Positions 8,108 through 16,210 of a DNA stretch of 64,000 nt are shown one piece after another; the stretch's first letter is position 1; each line of letters begins with the position of its first letter. The stretch is from Tundrisphaera lichenicola. GTDB lineage: Bacteria; Planctomycetota; Planctomycetia; Isosphaerales; Isosphaeraceae. The notes below the pieces were generated by a model. That model did not search any database. It was not told the origin of the DNA and saw nothing but the letters and a program-made list of their open reading frames with translations. The DNA is taken from positions 4,216,001 through 4,280,000 of the forward strand of contig NZ_CP195106.1 of assembly GCF_051175385.1 (NCBI RefSeq). The letters are read 5' to 3'. The translations under genes and the position numbers were made by a program.

Positions 8108-9145
8108 TTACCAGCTCCCGCCCTCGTCGTTGCCACCTCCGCCCCAATCGCCACCTCCACCTCCGCCCCAGTCGCCACCTCCAGCATCTCCGCCACTGCC
8201 GCCCCAGTCACCTCCGGCGTCGGCTTCACCGCCGCCCCAATCGCCGCCGACGCCTCCCTCGCCCCATTCCGGGCCGGCACCGGGAGTCGTGCCTGGATCG
8301 TAGGAGGAGGTCTGATCGACGCCGTGATGACGGCCCCCGGAGAATTGGTCATAGAGCCAGTTGCCGGCCAGGGCGCCGCCGATCCCACCGAACATGCTGG
8401 ACATGAATCCGCCACCGCCTCCTCCGCCATAACCGGGCGCACCGTAACCCGGTCGTCCTCCTCCATAAGCTCCGGGGCCGCCCATGGGCCCTTGCTGGTT
8501 GGCGTAGCCGCCCCGACCTCCCGAGAACAGGGCACCGAGGATCCGGATGACCAGGAACACGCCAAGAATCGCGATGACGATGGTGATCAAGGAACCAATC
8601 CCCCATGGCTTGTTGACGACGGCTCCGGGCCGGCCGGCCGGGGCGGCTTGTCGATTATTCCCGGCGGTCGGGATGGGGCGGAGTGAGCCCCCGGCTTCGG
8701 CCCTGGCCTCGGAGAGCGTGGAGTCGATCTTGTCGACCCCGCGGGCCAGGCCGGAGTCGAAGTCTCGCTTCTTGAATTCCGCGATGAAAGCATCTTCGAT
8801 CCCCTTGAGTCGGGGCTTGGTCAGGTACTTCAGATAACCGCGGGAAGGCTCGGCGAAGATCTTCGAATCTTCCTTGGCGATCAGGACATACATCCCTTTC
8901 GCGCGAGCTTCCTCGGCGTGACGTGTGGTCACATCGCGGATCTTTTCACCTCGGAGCGACGGGATGGCCTCGATCGTCACGGGGACCTTGTATTCGTCCT
9001 CGATCCGAGCGAGTTCCGCCCGAGCCTTCTTCACGGCCTCGGGCGAGAAAAGGCCGGCACCATCGCGGACCTCGGCGGCCCTCGTCGAACCGGAGGACAC
9101 CACCAGTATCGCCGGGAGGGCGATCAACCATCGGAGTCGTGTCAT
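8108..9145 (-). CDS. TPM-domain (TLP18.3/Psb32/MOLO-1) membrane protein with Gly-rich tail
   Basis: 345 aa. A signal peptide (residues 1-23, ending TRA) is followed by a TPM domain (about 25-170) opening VRDGAGLFSPEAVKKARAEL and containing YVLIAKEDSKIF. A membrane helix lies near 182-207 (SLITIVIAILGVFLVIRILGALF). The last third is Gly/Trp/Asp-rich and ends in repeats of GGGGDWGGGG. This is the architecture of YgcG-like proteins, whose molecular role is poorly known; some TPM domains act as phosphatases or in photosystem repair. The start has GAGGTGAGGGA upstream. There is no partner LemA gene next to it, although TPM genes often have one. Confidence 0.85.
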   Translation of the reverse strand: MTRLRWLIALPAILVVSSGSTRAAEVRDGAGLFSPEAVKKARAELARIEDEYKVPVTIEAIPSLRGEKIRDVTTRHAEEARAKGMYVLIAKEDSKIFAEPSRGYLKYLTKPRLKGIEDAFIAEFKKRDFDSGLARGVDKIDSTLSEARAEAGGSLRPIPTAGNNRQAAPAGRPGAVVNKPWGIGSLITIVIAILGVFLVIRILGALFSGGRGGYANQQGPMGGPGAYGGGRPGYGAPGYGGGGGGGFMSSMFGGIGGALAGNWLYDQFSGGRHHGVDQTSSYDPGTTPGAGPEWGEGGVGGDWGGGEADAGGDWGGSGGDAGGGDWGGGGGGDWGGGGNDEGGSW

Positions 9146-9286
9146 GGGTCCCTCACCTCAAGTCCGTAAGCGAGCCCCAGCTCGGGTCACTCGGGGGTGT
9201 ATTCGTCAGGGGCATCCGGATATCAAACCGGGCAGGCCCATAATCACTGTGGCAGAAGTCGTGCCGCTTGCCAAGGATCGGAGAGA

Positions 9287-9574
9287 TCAGGATTCCGCGA
9301 TATCGTCGAACCGGGTGATCGCGATGACCTCATCGCGCCGGACCAGGACCCGGGAGCGATTCCGGCGGATCCCGAGTCGAACCGAGTCGTAGACGTAGAT
9401 CTCCCGGGTCGCCGCGCTGTCGCGGAAGTCGTGGAGGTCGGCATCATCCATCGTGTAGAAGAGCCCGTCGATGCCCACGAGAGTGCCCAGACAGACATAG
9501 CTGGAGCTCAGGTCGAGCACGACGACCTGGCCGATCAACTCCACCAGCGCGGGCGACGATTCTTGGCCTGTCAT
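9287..9574 (-). CDS. Small conserved protein, possible Sm-like fold
   Basis: 95 aa, no signal peptide, no cysteine-based motif. The sequence alternates short hydrophobic strands (LVELIGQVVVLDLS, VCLGTLVGID, LFYTMDD) and ends RVLVRRDEVIAITRFDDI, the strand order and length of an Sm/LSM-type beta barrel. Sm-like proteins bind RNA or form rings; no function is claimed here. The gene is isolated between the TPM protein and the + strand haem protein. The even distribution of charged and hydrophobic residues makes it more likely real than a shadow of the other strand. Confidence 0.7.
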   Translation of the reverse strand: MTGQESSPALVELIGQVVVLDLSSSYVCLGTLVGIDGLFYTMDDADLHDFRDSAATREIYVYDSVRLGIRRNRSRVLVRRDEVIAITRFDDIAES

Positions 9575-9674
9575 CTCGGACGCAAAGCCTCTGGGCTTGA
9601 GGAAAAAGTCGGGAAAAGTTGGGGCGATCCTTCGCCTTGACGAATTGTAGGTGTCGGGCTAACGTCCCGCCACC

Positions 9675-11144
9675 ATGTCACCCAAAAACCATTCGCTCAT
9701 CGTCGGCCTCGCCGCCCCCGGCCTGCTCTGGCTGGCGACCTCGGTCGCCATCGGTCAGTCGGTCCCGGCACCGCGAGTCCCGTCCCAGGCGCCGACTTAT
9801 GCGGCGCTCCTGCTGTCCAACGGCAAGGTCGTCCTAGGCGATATCGTCGAGGATGCCAAGGCCGGAGTCTATCGGATCCGGGCCAGCGGAGGTCCGCTCG
9901 CCTTCCCGAAGAACATGGTTCAGAAGGCCGGTGGTTCGATCGAGGAACTCTACGAGTTTCTCGCCGCACGACTCCCGGTCGGAGATATCGGCGAGAAGAT
10001 GAAGCTGGCTCGTTGGTGCCTCACCGAGAATCTCACGGACCAGGCCAAGGAGCAACTCCTGGCGATGCAAGCCGCGTGCCCGGACGACGCCGAAGTTCGC
10101 CGAATGCTCTACAATCTGGCGGCCACCTCCAGCGCACCAGGGAGGATGGACCCTGCCGTCCGGCAGACGTCCGGCGAGGTCCCCGCTCCCCTCGATCCCA
10201 GGGTCCTCGGCAAGGTTCGGGGGAGCTTCGGGGGGGCTGCTCCTGTCATCTTCGATCTGCCCACCGCCCAGGCGGTCCGGCGAGCCGGGGAGTTCACCGA
10301 GTACGTTCAGCCGGTCCTCCAGATGAGCTGCGCCCGTTGCCATAACGAGCGATATGAAGGGAGCTTTCAGCTCGTCGAAATCAAGAACGCCAAGGATCGG
10401 AAGAATCCCGACATCGCCCGGGCCAACCTGGATGCCACGCTCCGCCTGATCAACCCCGATGACCCTTCGCGAAGCGAACTGCTCTCTTCGGGACTTCTCC
10501 CGCACGGCGGGAGCAAGAACGCGGTCTTTCGTGGCCCGAATGACCGGTATTTCCAGGTCCTGAATACCTGGGTCAAGCGAATCCGTCCCGCATCGTCCAG
10601 TGCGTCGCGGACCTCGGCCGATCCGGTCTCCCGGACGGGCTATGCCCCCGCCGAGCCCTCTTCGGACGACGGTTTCGCCTCCGATCGCGAAGGCCGGATC
10701 CCGGTGAGCCGTTCTGCTGTCCCCAGGCCCCTACCCGGCCTGGATATCCTGGAAGCGGCCCGGGCGGCCAATCCCCCGCCCCCCGCCCCTCGGACCGTGA
10801 ACCAGTATGAGGAGAACGCCGACCTGTCCGGCTACCCCGATTCCGAGTTCCCGATCCCCGTCGGCGCGGGGGGACTTCCGCCGATCCCGGCCCCTCCTGC
10901 TGGCAACCCTGCGACTCCGGCAAAGGCTCCCGCCCGGCTCCCCGCCGCCCAACCGGATGTACTCCCCTTATCGCCGGAGCGAGTGGTGATCGAGGCGAAC
11001 GCCGACCCCAATCAATTGCCCGGGATGGAGAAGCCGCTCTACCCGACAGCGGCCGCCACCAAGGCTCCGGGCAAGAAGTCCCAGCCGAAGATCAAGGGCG
11101 CCGACCTTGAGAAGCTCTTGAAGGCTCGCAACGCCCAGCCTTGA
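9675..11144 (+). CDS. Secreted protein with one CxxCH haem motif
   Basis: 489 aa. A signal peptide occupies residues 1-28 (LIVGLAAPGLLWLATSVAIG). Residues 30-160 resemble a domain in which a short strand region is followed by helices (WCLTENLTDQAKEQLLAM). At about residues 218-222 is a CARCH motif followed by NERYEGSFQL, like the planctomycete cytochrome c domains, with LLSSGLLPHGGSKNAVF further on. The C-terminal 180 residues are Pro/Ala-rich and probably disordered. One covalent haem in the periplasm is expected. It could be an electron carrier or a scaffold; the substrate is unknown. A strong bidirectional terminator follows. Confidence 0.82.
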   Translation: MSPKNHSLIVGLAAPGLLWLATSVAIGQSVPAPRVPSQAPTYAALLLSNGKVVLGDIVEDAKAGVYRIRASGGPLAFPKNMVQKAGGSIEELYEFLAARLPVGDIGEKMKLARWCLTENLTDQAKEQLLAMQAACPDDAEVRRMLYNLAATSSAPGRMDPAVRQTSGEVPAPLDPRVLGKVRGSFGGAAPVIFDLPTAQAVRRAGEFTEYVQPVLQMSCARCHNERYEGSFQLVEIKNAKDRKNPDIARANLDATLRLINPDDPSRSELLSSGLLPHGGSKNAVFRGPNDRYFQVLNTWVKRIRPASSSASRTSADPVSRTGYAPAEPSSDDGFASDREGRIPVSRSAVPRPLPGLDILEAARAANPPPPAPRTVNQYEENADLSGYPDSEFPIPVGAGGLPPIPAPPAGNPATPAKAPARLPAAQPDVLPLSPERVVIEANADPNQLPGMEKPLYPTAAATKAPGKKSQPKIKGADLEKLLKARNAQP

Positions 11145-11171
11145 TCTCTTCCATCGAGACCCAAGCGCAAA

Positions 11172-11211
11172 ACGACGCCCGGGGCGACTCACGAGCCTCC
11201 CCGGGCGTCGT
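11172..11211. terminator. Bidirectional terminator, 13-bp perfect stem
   Basis: ACGACGCCCGGGG at 11172-11184 pairs perfectly with CCCCGGGCGTCGT at 11199-11211 around a 14-base loop. AAAA precedes it and TTT follows shortly after. It lies between two convergent genes. Confidence 0.75.
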
Positions 11212-11231
11212 CGAAGTTTCCGGATCGTGAC

Positions 11232-12674
11232 TCAGCGGGCGATCACGGAGCAATGGACCTCGCGAAGGTCGACCGCCGTCGTGTTGGGGGCCGGTGACAT
11301 GAGCGCGGAGGCGGGATCGACCGTCTTGCCGTCGGGGCCGGGCGGCAGGGTTGGCAAGGCCACCTCGACGGTCTCGCCGGTGAGGGCCTTCATGAAGGCG
11401 ACGAGGTCGGCCTTCTCCGAATCGGTCAGGTTGAGCGGCTTCATCTCGGGGTCGAGCGCGGGGTTCTTGACCCCGCCCTTGTTGTAGAACTCGATGATCT
11501 CTTCGAGCGTCTTCTCGCTCCCGTCGTGCATGTAGGGGCCGGTCCGGGTGATGTCTCGGACCGTCGGGGTCTTGAACGCCCCTCGCTCCTGGGGTGCCTT
11601 GGCTCCGATGGGCGAGATCTCGAACCGACCGCGATCGGCGAATTCCCCCTTCGCCTCGTCGTAACCAACGCCGAGATTGTGAAACTGCTCGTCGGTGAAG
11701 TTGAACCCGGCATGGCAGGCCGTGCAGTTGGCCTTCTTGAGGAGGGCCTTGTCGACCTTGTACGGGTCCTCCTCGGTCAGCGGGAGGCCGAAGAGGACCA
11801 TCCCTCGCTTCTCGCTCTCGCTCATGACCTTGAAGCTTTCCGGCTCGTCAGGGTCGGATCGAAGATACTTGTCGTAGGTCGAATTTCCGGACAGGGCTGT
11901 TCGCTCGAACGAGGCGATCGCCTTGGCCATCCCATCCAGGGTCGCTTCGGTCCCGAAGACCTTCAGGAACTGCTCCTTGTAGCCTGGAATGGTCCGGAGC
12001 CGCTCGATGATCTCCTTGTACGACTGGTCCCCCATCTCGATCTTGTTCTGGATCGGACCTTGAGCCTGACCTTCGAGGGACGGGGCGCGACCGTCCCAGA
12101 ACATGGTCTTGCCGTAAACCGTATTGATCACGGTTGGTGCGTTCCGGCCCCCCTTCTGTCCCTTGATCCCGCTGGAGGTTTTCAGGTTATCGGTCCAACC
12201 CTTGGCCGGATCATGGCAGGTGGCACAGCTCACCGTCCCATCCTTGGAGATCCGGGGGTCGAAGTAGAGCTGCTTGCCCAGTTCGACCTTACCCTTGGTG
12301 ATCGGGTTGGATGCGGGGATGAATGAGGTGATGTCCTGGAGCCCGTTGGGAACCTCGACGGCGAACGCTTCGTCTTGGATCGTCTTCGGGTCGAAATCCT
12401 GATAGAGGTACGCCATCGGCGTCGGAGACTCTGACTCGCCTCCCCGGACCTCGCCCTTGACGACGTCGACGACCTTGTTGGGATCGACTCGCGTGTCTGG
12501 GGTGGTCAGTTCGGCCGGCTTTTGGCCGCCCTTCGACCCTTCGACCGGAGGGGCCGGAGTCTGGGAATTCGAGGCGATGGGTGAGGCGGTCTCGGTCCCG
12601 GCTCCCCCACATCCCACCAGCAAAATCGGAGTGGAGGCGATCAGCGTCGCAAGGACGGAGGACAGTCGCGGCAT
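11232..12674 (-). CDS. Di-haem cytochrome c peroxidase (CcpA/MauG family) lipoprotein
   Basis: 480 aa. The N-terminus has a lipoprotein signal with lipobox-like LVGC, so the protein is probably anchored in a membrane facing the periplasm. After a low-complexity linker (about 30-90) the peroxidase region contains two haem sites, CATCH (near 150) and CTACH (near 316), and the typical blocks LGKQLYFDPRIS, FWDGRAPSLEGQA, FKTPTVRDITRTGPYMHDG. Family members reduce H2O2 with electrons from small cytochromes. Start supported by GGAG 9-13 bases upstream. A Fur/PerR-type palindrome lies about 220 bases upstream, in keeping with peroxide or iron control. The symbol is left empty because MauG-like and Ccp roles cannot be separated here. 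Confidence 0.9.
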   Translation of the reverse strand: MPRLSSVLATLIASTPILLVGCGGAGTETASPIASNSQTPAPPVEGSKGGQKPAELTTPDTRVDPNKVVDVVKGEVRGGESESPTPMAYLYQDFDPKTIQDEAFAVEVPNGLQDITSFIPASNPITKGKVELGKQLYFDPRISKDGTVSCATCHDPAKGWTDNLKTSSGIKGQKGGRNAPTVINTVYGKTMFWDGRAPSLEGQAQGPIQNKIEMGDQSYKEIIERLRTIPGYKEQFLKVFGTEATLDGMAKAIASFERTALSGNSTYDKYLRSDPDEPESFKVMSESEKRGMVLFGLPLTEEDPYKVDKALLKKANCTACHAGFNFTDEQFHNLGVGYDEAKGEFADRGRFEISPIGAKAPQERGAFKTPTVRDITRTGPYMHDGSEKTLEEIIEFYNKGGVKNPALDPEMKPLNLTDSEKADLVAFMKALTGETVEVALPTLPPGPDGKTVDPASALMSPAPNTTAVDLREVHCSVIAR

Positions 12675-13006
12675 GGAAATTCTTCTCCATCGAGGGACCT
12701 GGGCCCGGGGCGGGGCGGGTCCTAAGAATACAGGGCCGGGAGCGGCGGGCCGGCGGGTCTGGGCGATCCGACGAACGGGTCGGAGCCGAATTAGCCGGGA
12801 GCTTGCAGGCGAGGCAGCTATTGCGGGTCGATCTAGGCAAGTTAGGGTGGGATCATCGGCGGAACATGATTCTCAGTGACGAGGATCGTCCAACCGATAA
12901 TGATTATTGTTATTCTATGGGCTCGAGGTCAAGCGCCCGCTTGGGCTTGGCAAGTTGTCCGCGACCATCTTGAAAACGAGCGGTCCTTCGGGGCCGGGAA
13001 GAATTG
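12675..13006. other. Divergent control region between the peroxidase and thioesterase genes
   Basis: 332 bases with no gene. The peroxidase-proximal part is GC-rich; 12890-12920 is sharply AT-rich and contains the Fur/PerR-like box listed separately. Confidence 0.6.
12895..12909. promoter_or_regulatory. Fur/PerR-type operator candidate
   Basis: CGATAATGATTATTG matches the 7-1-7 Fur-family box TGATAATNATTATCA at 11 of 14 specified positions, with the inner ATAATnATTAT perfect. It is an AT island in GC-rich DNA, 221 bases upstream of the di-haem peroxidase start and 97 upstream of the thioesterase start. Confidence 0.5.
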
Positions 13007-13423
13007 ATGAGATCCCTGATCCGGTCCGGAATGTCGGCGGAGGAGCGTCTGGTCGTCGGCCCATCGAATCGGATCGTCTTCGCCGACGATCGGATGCCTG
13101 CGGTGCTCTCCACCCCCTGGCTGGTGGCTCACCTGGAATACGCCGCCAGGAACGCGATCGCTCCCTGCTTGACCGATGACCAGCGGAGCGTCGGGACCTT
13201 CCTCGAGGTCGAGCATCTGGCCCCCGTCCCCGAGGGCCTGACCGTGATTTGCCGGGCTCGCGTGATCACCGCCGATGGCCCGGTCGTCACCTTCCAGGTC
13301 GACGCCCACGACGGTTTTGAGGTGGTGGCTCGCGGGCTCCATCGGCGGAGGGTGATCGATGTCGACCGGTTTGCTCGTCGAGTCGCCCGAAAACGAGACG
13401 CTGGCAGGGCGGATCGATCCTGA
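13007..13423 (+). CDS. Hot-dog fold thioesterase, fluoroacetyl-CoA thioesterase (FlK) like
   Basis: 138 aa, single hot-dog domain. FlK-type residues can be placed: Thr in VLSTPWLV, Glu in AHLEYAAR, His in VEHLAPVP, the same order and spacing as the Thr42/Glu50/His76 set of FlK. The later strand TFQVDAHDGFEVVARGLHRR is the family's final beta sheet. It should hydrolyse a short acyl-CoA; the substrate is not fluoroacetyl-CoA by necessity, since most family members are uncharacterised. I chose the ATG at 13007 with GGGAAG just upstream; a TTG at 13004 and an ATG at 13031 are alternatives. It stands alone. Confidence 0.85.
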   Translation: MRSLIRSGMSAEERLVVGPSNRIVFADDRMPAVLSTPWLVAHLEYAARNAIAPCLTDDQRSVGTFLEVEHLAPVPEGLTVICRARVITADGPVVTFQVDAHDGFEVVARGLHRRRVIDVDRFARRVARKRDAGRADRS

Positions 13424-13610
13424 TCTCAACTCCCCGGTCGTATGCTGATTAAGTGGCCGGGTTTTTCCGGAGGCCAGCCCGGCCTCGGTTCGAGACGCCT
13501 AAGAAATTCCCGCAAAGATCGTTTCACCAACGGCATTAAGTCTACCCCGGTTCCGGAATGCCGGTTATAGTGGATATTTATGCGGGATTGCATCCCCTAG
13601 GAGCAGCCCA

Positions 13611-14720
13611 ATGGTGAGGGATCCTGGTACTCCGTTGTCGGCCTTTCCAGACCCGAAAACCATGATCCGCACGATCCAGTGCCCTAGCTGTGGCGTCATG
13701 TTGAACGTGCCGGAAGCGGCGGCGGGGCGACGGCTGAAGTGTCCCCATTGCCAGTCGAAGTTCTCGGCCCCGGGAACTGATTCGGGATCCTCGTCGATCT
13801 CCAATTCGGGCGCCGGGTCGTCGATGATGCGCACTCGTGGGCCGAGCAGCGGGAGTATCGAACTACCCGACTCTCGCGCGGATAGCCATGGGAGCGTCGA
13901 ATTACCAGGCTCGTCCTCGAAGCGTGGGCCGAGCAGCGGGAGCTTCGAACTGCCCGCCTCCCCCGCTCCTCTTCGAGAGACGTTCGACCTTCCCCTCCTC
14001 TCGGACGATTTACCGAAAGCCGCCCCCATTCCGGGGAGTACCCATCCGGCAACCGCCGATGCCCTGGGCCTCTTCCAGGATGAGCCGAAGTCTTCGAGGA
14101 AGCCGAAAGGTGCCGAGGCCCGATCGAGAGCCCGACGATGTCCGGGCTGTGGCGGGGTGGTCGGCGTTGGGATGTCCCTGTGCAATACCTGTGGGCTGGA
14201 CCTCGACACCGGTCAACGGGTCGTGGTCGATATCCTCGATGATGAGATGCCGGTTGCGGTCCGACCCCCGTCTCCCTCGATGGGTGTGATCTTCGTCGGG
14301 TCGTTATGCGCGGTGGGGTTTCTGCTGCTCTCGGTCATTTCGATCGTGGCCTGGTTGAAGGGGCAAGATGGAGCGCAGTTCCTCTTAATCGTCTGGTTAT
14401 TCGGGATCTATGGTGCGGTTCAGTTCCTTCGACGCAAGTCGATGCGGCTCCTCTTCGTCGCTTTGAGCCTTGCTGCCGGGGTCGGGGCCGTCACCCTGAT
14501 CGCCCTGCCGATCTTCCAGGCCAACATGGCAACCGCCGCCGCTCCGATCACCGACGCCGATCTGGTGAATCCCGAAGACCCGGAAGCTCCGCACATCAGG
14601 CCGATCACCGACCGGCTCGACATGAACCGGATCTCCTGGGGGATCTTCATGCTCCTGGGATATGCCGGCCTCTCGGTTTATCTCAACAGCCCGGCCATGC
14701 GTCGGGAATTTCGCCGATGA
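13611..14720 (+). CDS. Zinc-ribbon membrane protein with repeated ELP linker motif
   Basis: 369 aa, function unknown. Near residue 20 is a first zinc ribbon, CPSCGVMLNVPEAAAGRRLK followed by CPHC; a second, CPGCG...CNTCG, is near 180. Between them lies a Ser-rich linker with repeats of the form GPSSGS(I/F)ELP, HGSVELP and RETFDLP. The last third has about four membrane helices (IFVGSLCAVGFLLLSVISIV, FLLIVWLFGIYGAVQF, LLFVALSLAAGVGAVTLIAL, ISWGIFMLLGYAGL). AGGAG at 13599-13603, seven bases before the ATG, supports the long start; starting at 13662 would remove 17 residues before the first ribbon. Similar MJ0042-type zinc-finger membrane proteins are common in planctomycetes. Confidence 0.85.
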   Translation: MVRDPGTPLSAFPDPKTMIRTIQCPSCGVMLNVPEAAAGRRLKCPHCQSKFSAPGTDSGSSSISNSGAGSSMMRTRGPSSGSIELPDSRADSHGSVELPGSSSKRGPSSGSFELPASPAPLRETFDLPLLSDDLPKAAPIPGSTHPATADALGLFQDEPKSSRKPKGAEARSRARRCPGCGGVVGVGMSLCNTCGLDLDTGQRVVVDILDDEMPVAVRPPSPSMGVIFVGSLCAVGFLLLSVISIVAWLKGQDGAQFLLIVWLFGIYGAVQFLRRKSMRLLFVALSLAAGVGAVTLIALPIFQANMATAAAPITDADLVNPEDPEAPHIRPITDRLDMNRISWGIFMLLGYAGLSVYLNSPAMRREFRR

Positions 14721-14785
14721 TGGCGGGCCGATGACCGAGGGCGGCCGCCCGCCGTCCGATCGATCGGCCCCGATCGTCCGAGTGA

Positions 14786-16054
14786 TCACGCCGTCGCCGC
14801 GTCCAGGGGGCTCCGCCAGACCGATTGGATCGGGAAGAGGATCCTCGCGGCTTCCAGGGCCGTGCCGGTCGAGGATTCGACGCCATCTTCCTCGATGGCC
14901 CGGTCGATGTTGGTATGCCCCATCAACAACCGGACGAGGGAGGGAGCCGAGAGGGTCAGGTGCCTCCGGCTGAGCTTGTCGGGCTCGAACCGGGAATCTT
15001 TCCCCTCGATGTGCAGCAACCATCGGCGGTCGCCGACCGTCAGGCCCAGTTCGATCGGTTGGGTTATCCCGGCTGTGGAAGCACGGCTGGCCAGTTCCGG
15101 CATCGCGGAGGTCAGGAAGCGCTCGACGCTCGGGATGTGATACATCGAGGTCGATCCTTCGGTCTCCTCCTGATCGACGACCTTGCCCGAGGCTTGCTGG
15201 AATGCTTCGATGACCGGATGGTCCAGAGGAGCGTGGACGATCACTTGCGGGTAGGCTCGCTCCAGGGCCTCGGCCCGGACGCGACCCAGGAGGGCCCGGA
15301 GGGCCTGAGGATGGGCCGGATCGGTGGCGATCTCGAGGATCCGGTGATCCTTGACGAAGGCGTATCCCCGGACCGTCTCCCCCTGGCAGGCGACCCAGAT
15401 CACGTGGGCGTATCGACGACCGATCATCCATCGCCAGTAATCTTCGGACCGTACCACGGTCCCGGTATTGTGGGCGTACTGGCGCTCGTAGAGCTTCATG
15501 AGGTCGTTCAACTCGACCTGACGCCAGGGGCGCACGTGCCAGAACCCCCCCTTCCCCTCGATCACGCCGTCGACGACTTGCGGGAGGTTCCGGCTCAGGG
15601 TCTGGCCGATGGTCTGACGACCGCAGACGCCCCAACCCAGCGGGCGATAGAACTGGGGCATCCCCGTGGTCAGGGCCTGGACCGCCACGCCGGTGTCGCG
15701 AGCCCGGCCGTCGGCCAACCTCATCAGGTTCTGGGCGTAGCCGAGCCCGCGATATTCGGGGAGGGTCCCGACCCACATCACCCCGTTCATGGCCAGGGTG
15801 GTCGAGCCGTAGCGGATCGTCCGCTCGGTCAGGTGGACGTGGCTGACCACCCGACCATCGACCTTGACGAGGATCCTCTGCTCGGGATTGTACGAGGGAT
15901 CGCTCAAGGCGCCGAGGAACGCATCACGATCGGGCCCCTGGAACACGTGCAGGAGTGTTTGATAGACCGCTTCCTGGTCGGCCTCTGTTCCGAGGCAGAA
16001 CTCGACGGATCCGCGACGATAGGGAAGCCGGACGACCGGCTCGGGCAATTTCAT
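14786..16054 (-). CDS. Eis-like GNAT N-acetyltransferase
   Basis: 422 aa. The first GNAT domain has the acetyl-CoA site VGTLPEYRGLGYAQNLM and the block ALTTGMPQFYRPLGWGVCG, as in Eis-family enzymes, followed by a second GNAT-like domain (about 165-290, FLTSAMPEL and similar) and a C-terminal sterol-carrier-like region (about 300-422). Eis proteins acetylate amino groups on varied substrates including aminoglycosides. AAGGTGG lies 8 bases upstream of the ATG at 16054; the frame continues upstream but without support. It is 156 bases downstream of the BshC-like gene on the same strand and may be part of that unit. Confidence 0.88.
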   Translation of the reverse strand: MKLPEPVVRLPYRRGSVEFCLGTEADQEAVYQTLLHVFQGPDRDAFLGALSDPSYNPEQRILVKVDGRVVSHVHLTERTIRYGSTTLAMNGVMWVGTLPEYRGLGYAQNLMRLADGRARDTGVAVQALTTGMPQFYRPLGWGVCGRQTIGQTLSRNLPQVVDGVIEGKGGFWHVRPWRQVELNDLMKLYERQYAHNTGTVVRSEDYWRWMIGRRYAHVIWVACQGETVRGYAFVKDHRILEIATDPAHPQALRALLGRVRAEALERAYPQVIVHAPLDHPVIEAFQQASGKVVDQEETEGSTSMYHIPSVERFLTSAMPELASRASTAGITQPIELGLTVGDRRWLLHIEGKDSRFEPDKLSRRHLTLSAPSLVRLLMGHTNIDRAIEEDGVESSTGTALEAARILFPIQSVWRSPLDAATA

Positions 16055-16210
16055 CGATGGACCACCTTCGGGGCGAACCGCAACCGGTTCGGTGACGGCG
16101 CCTCGCCGGGACATTTCGCCCCGGCCTCTGATCAACTCAATTGTAGGGGGTCGGACGGCCGTTCGCCTCAATCTTGCGCGGCGAAATCGCACGATTTTTC
16201 GGAGGACCGA

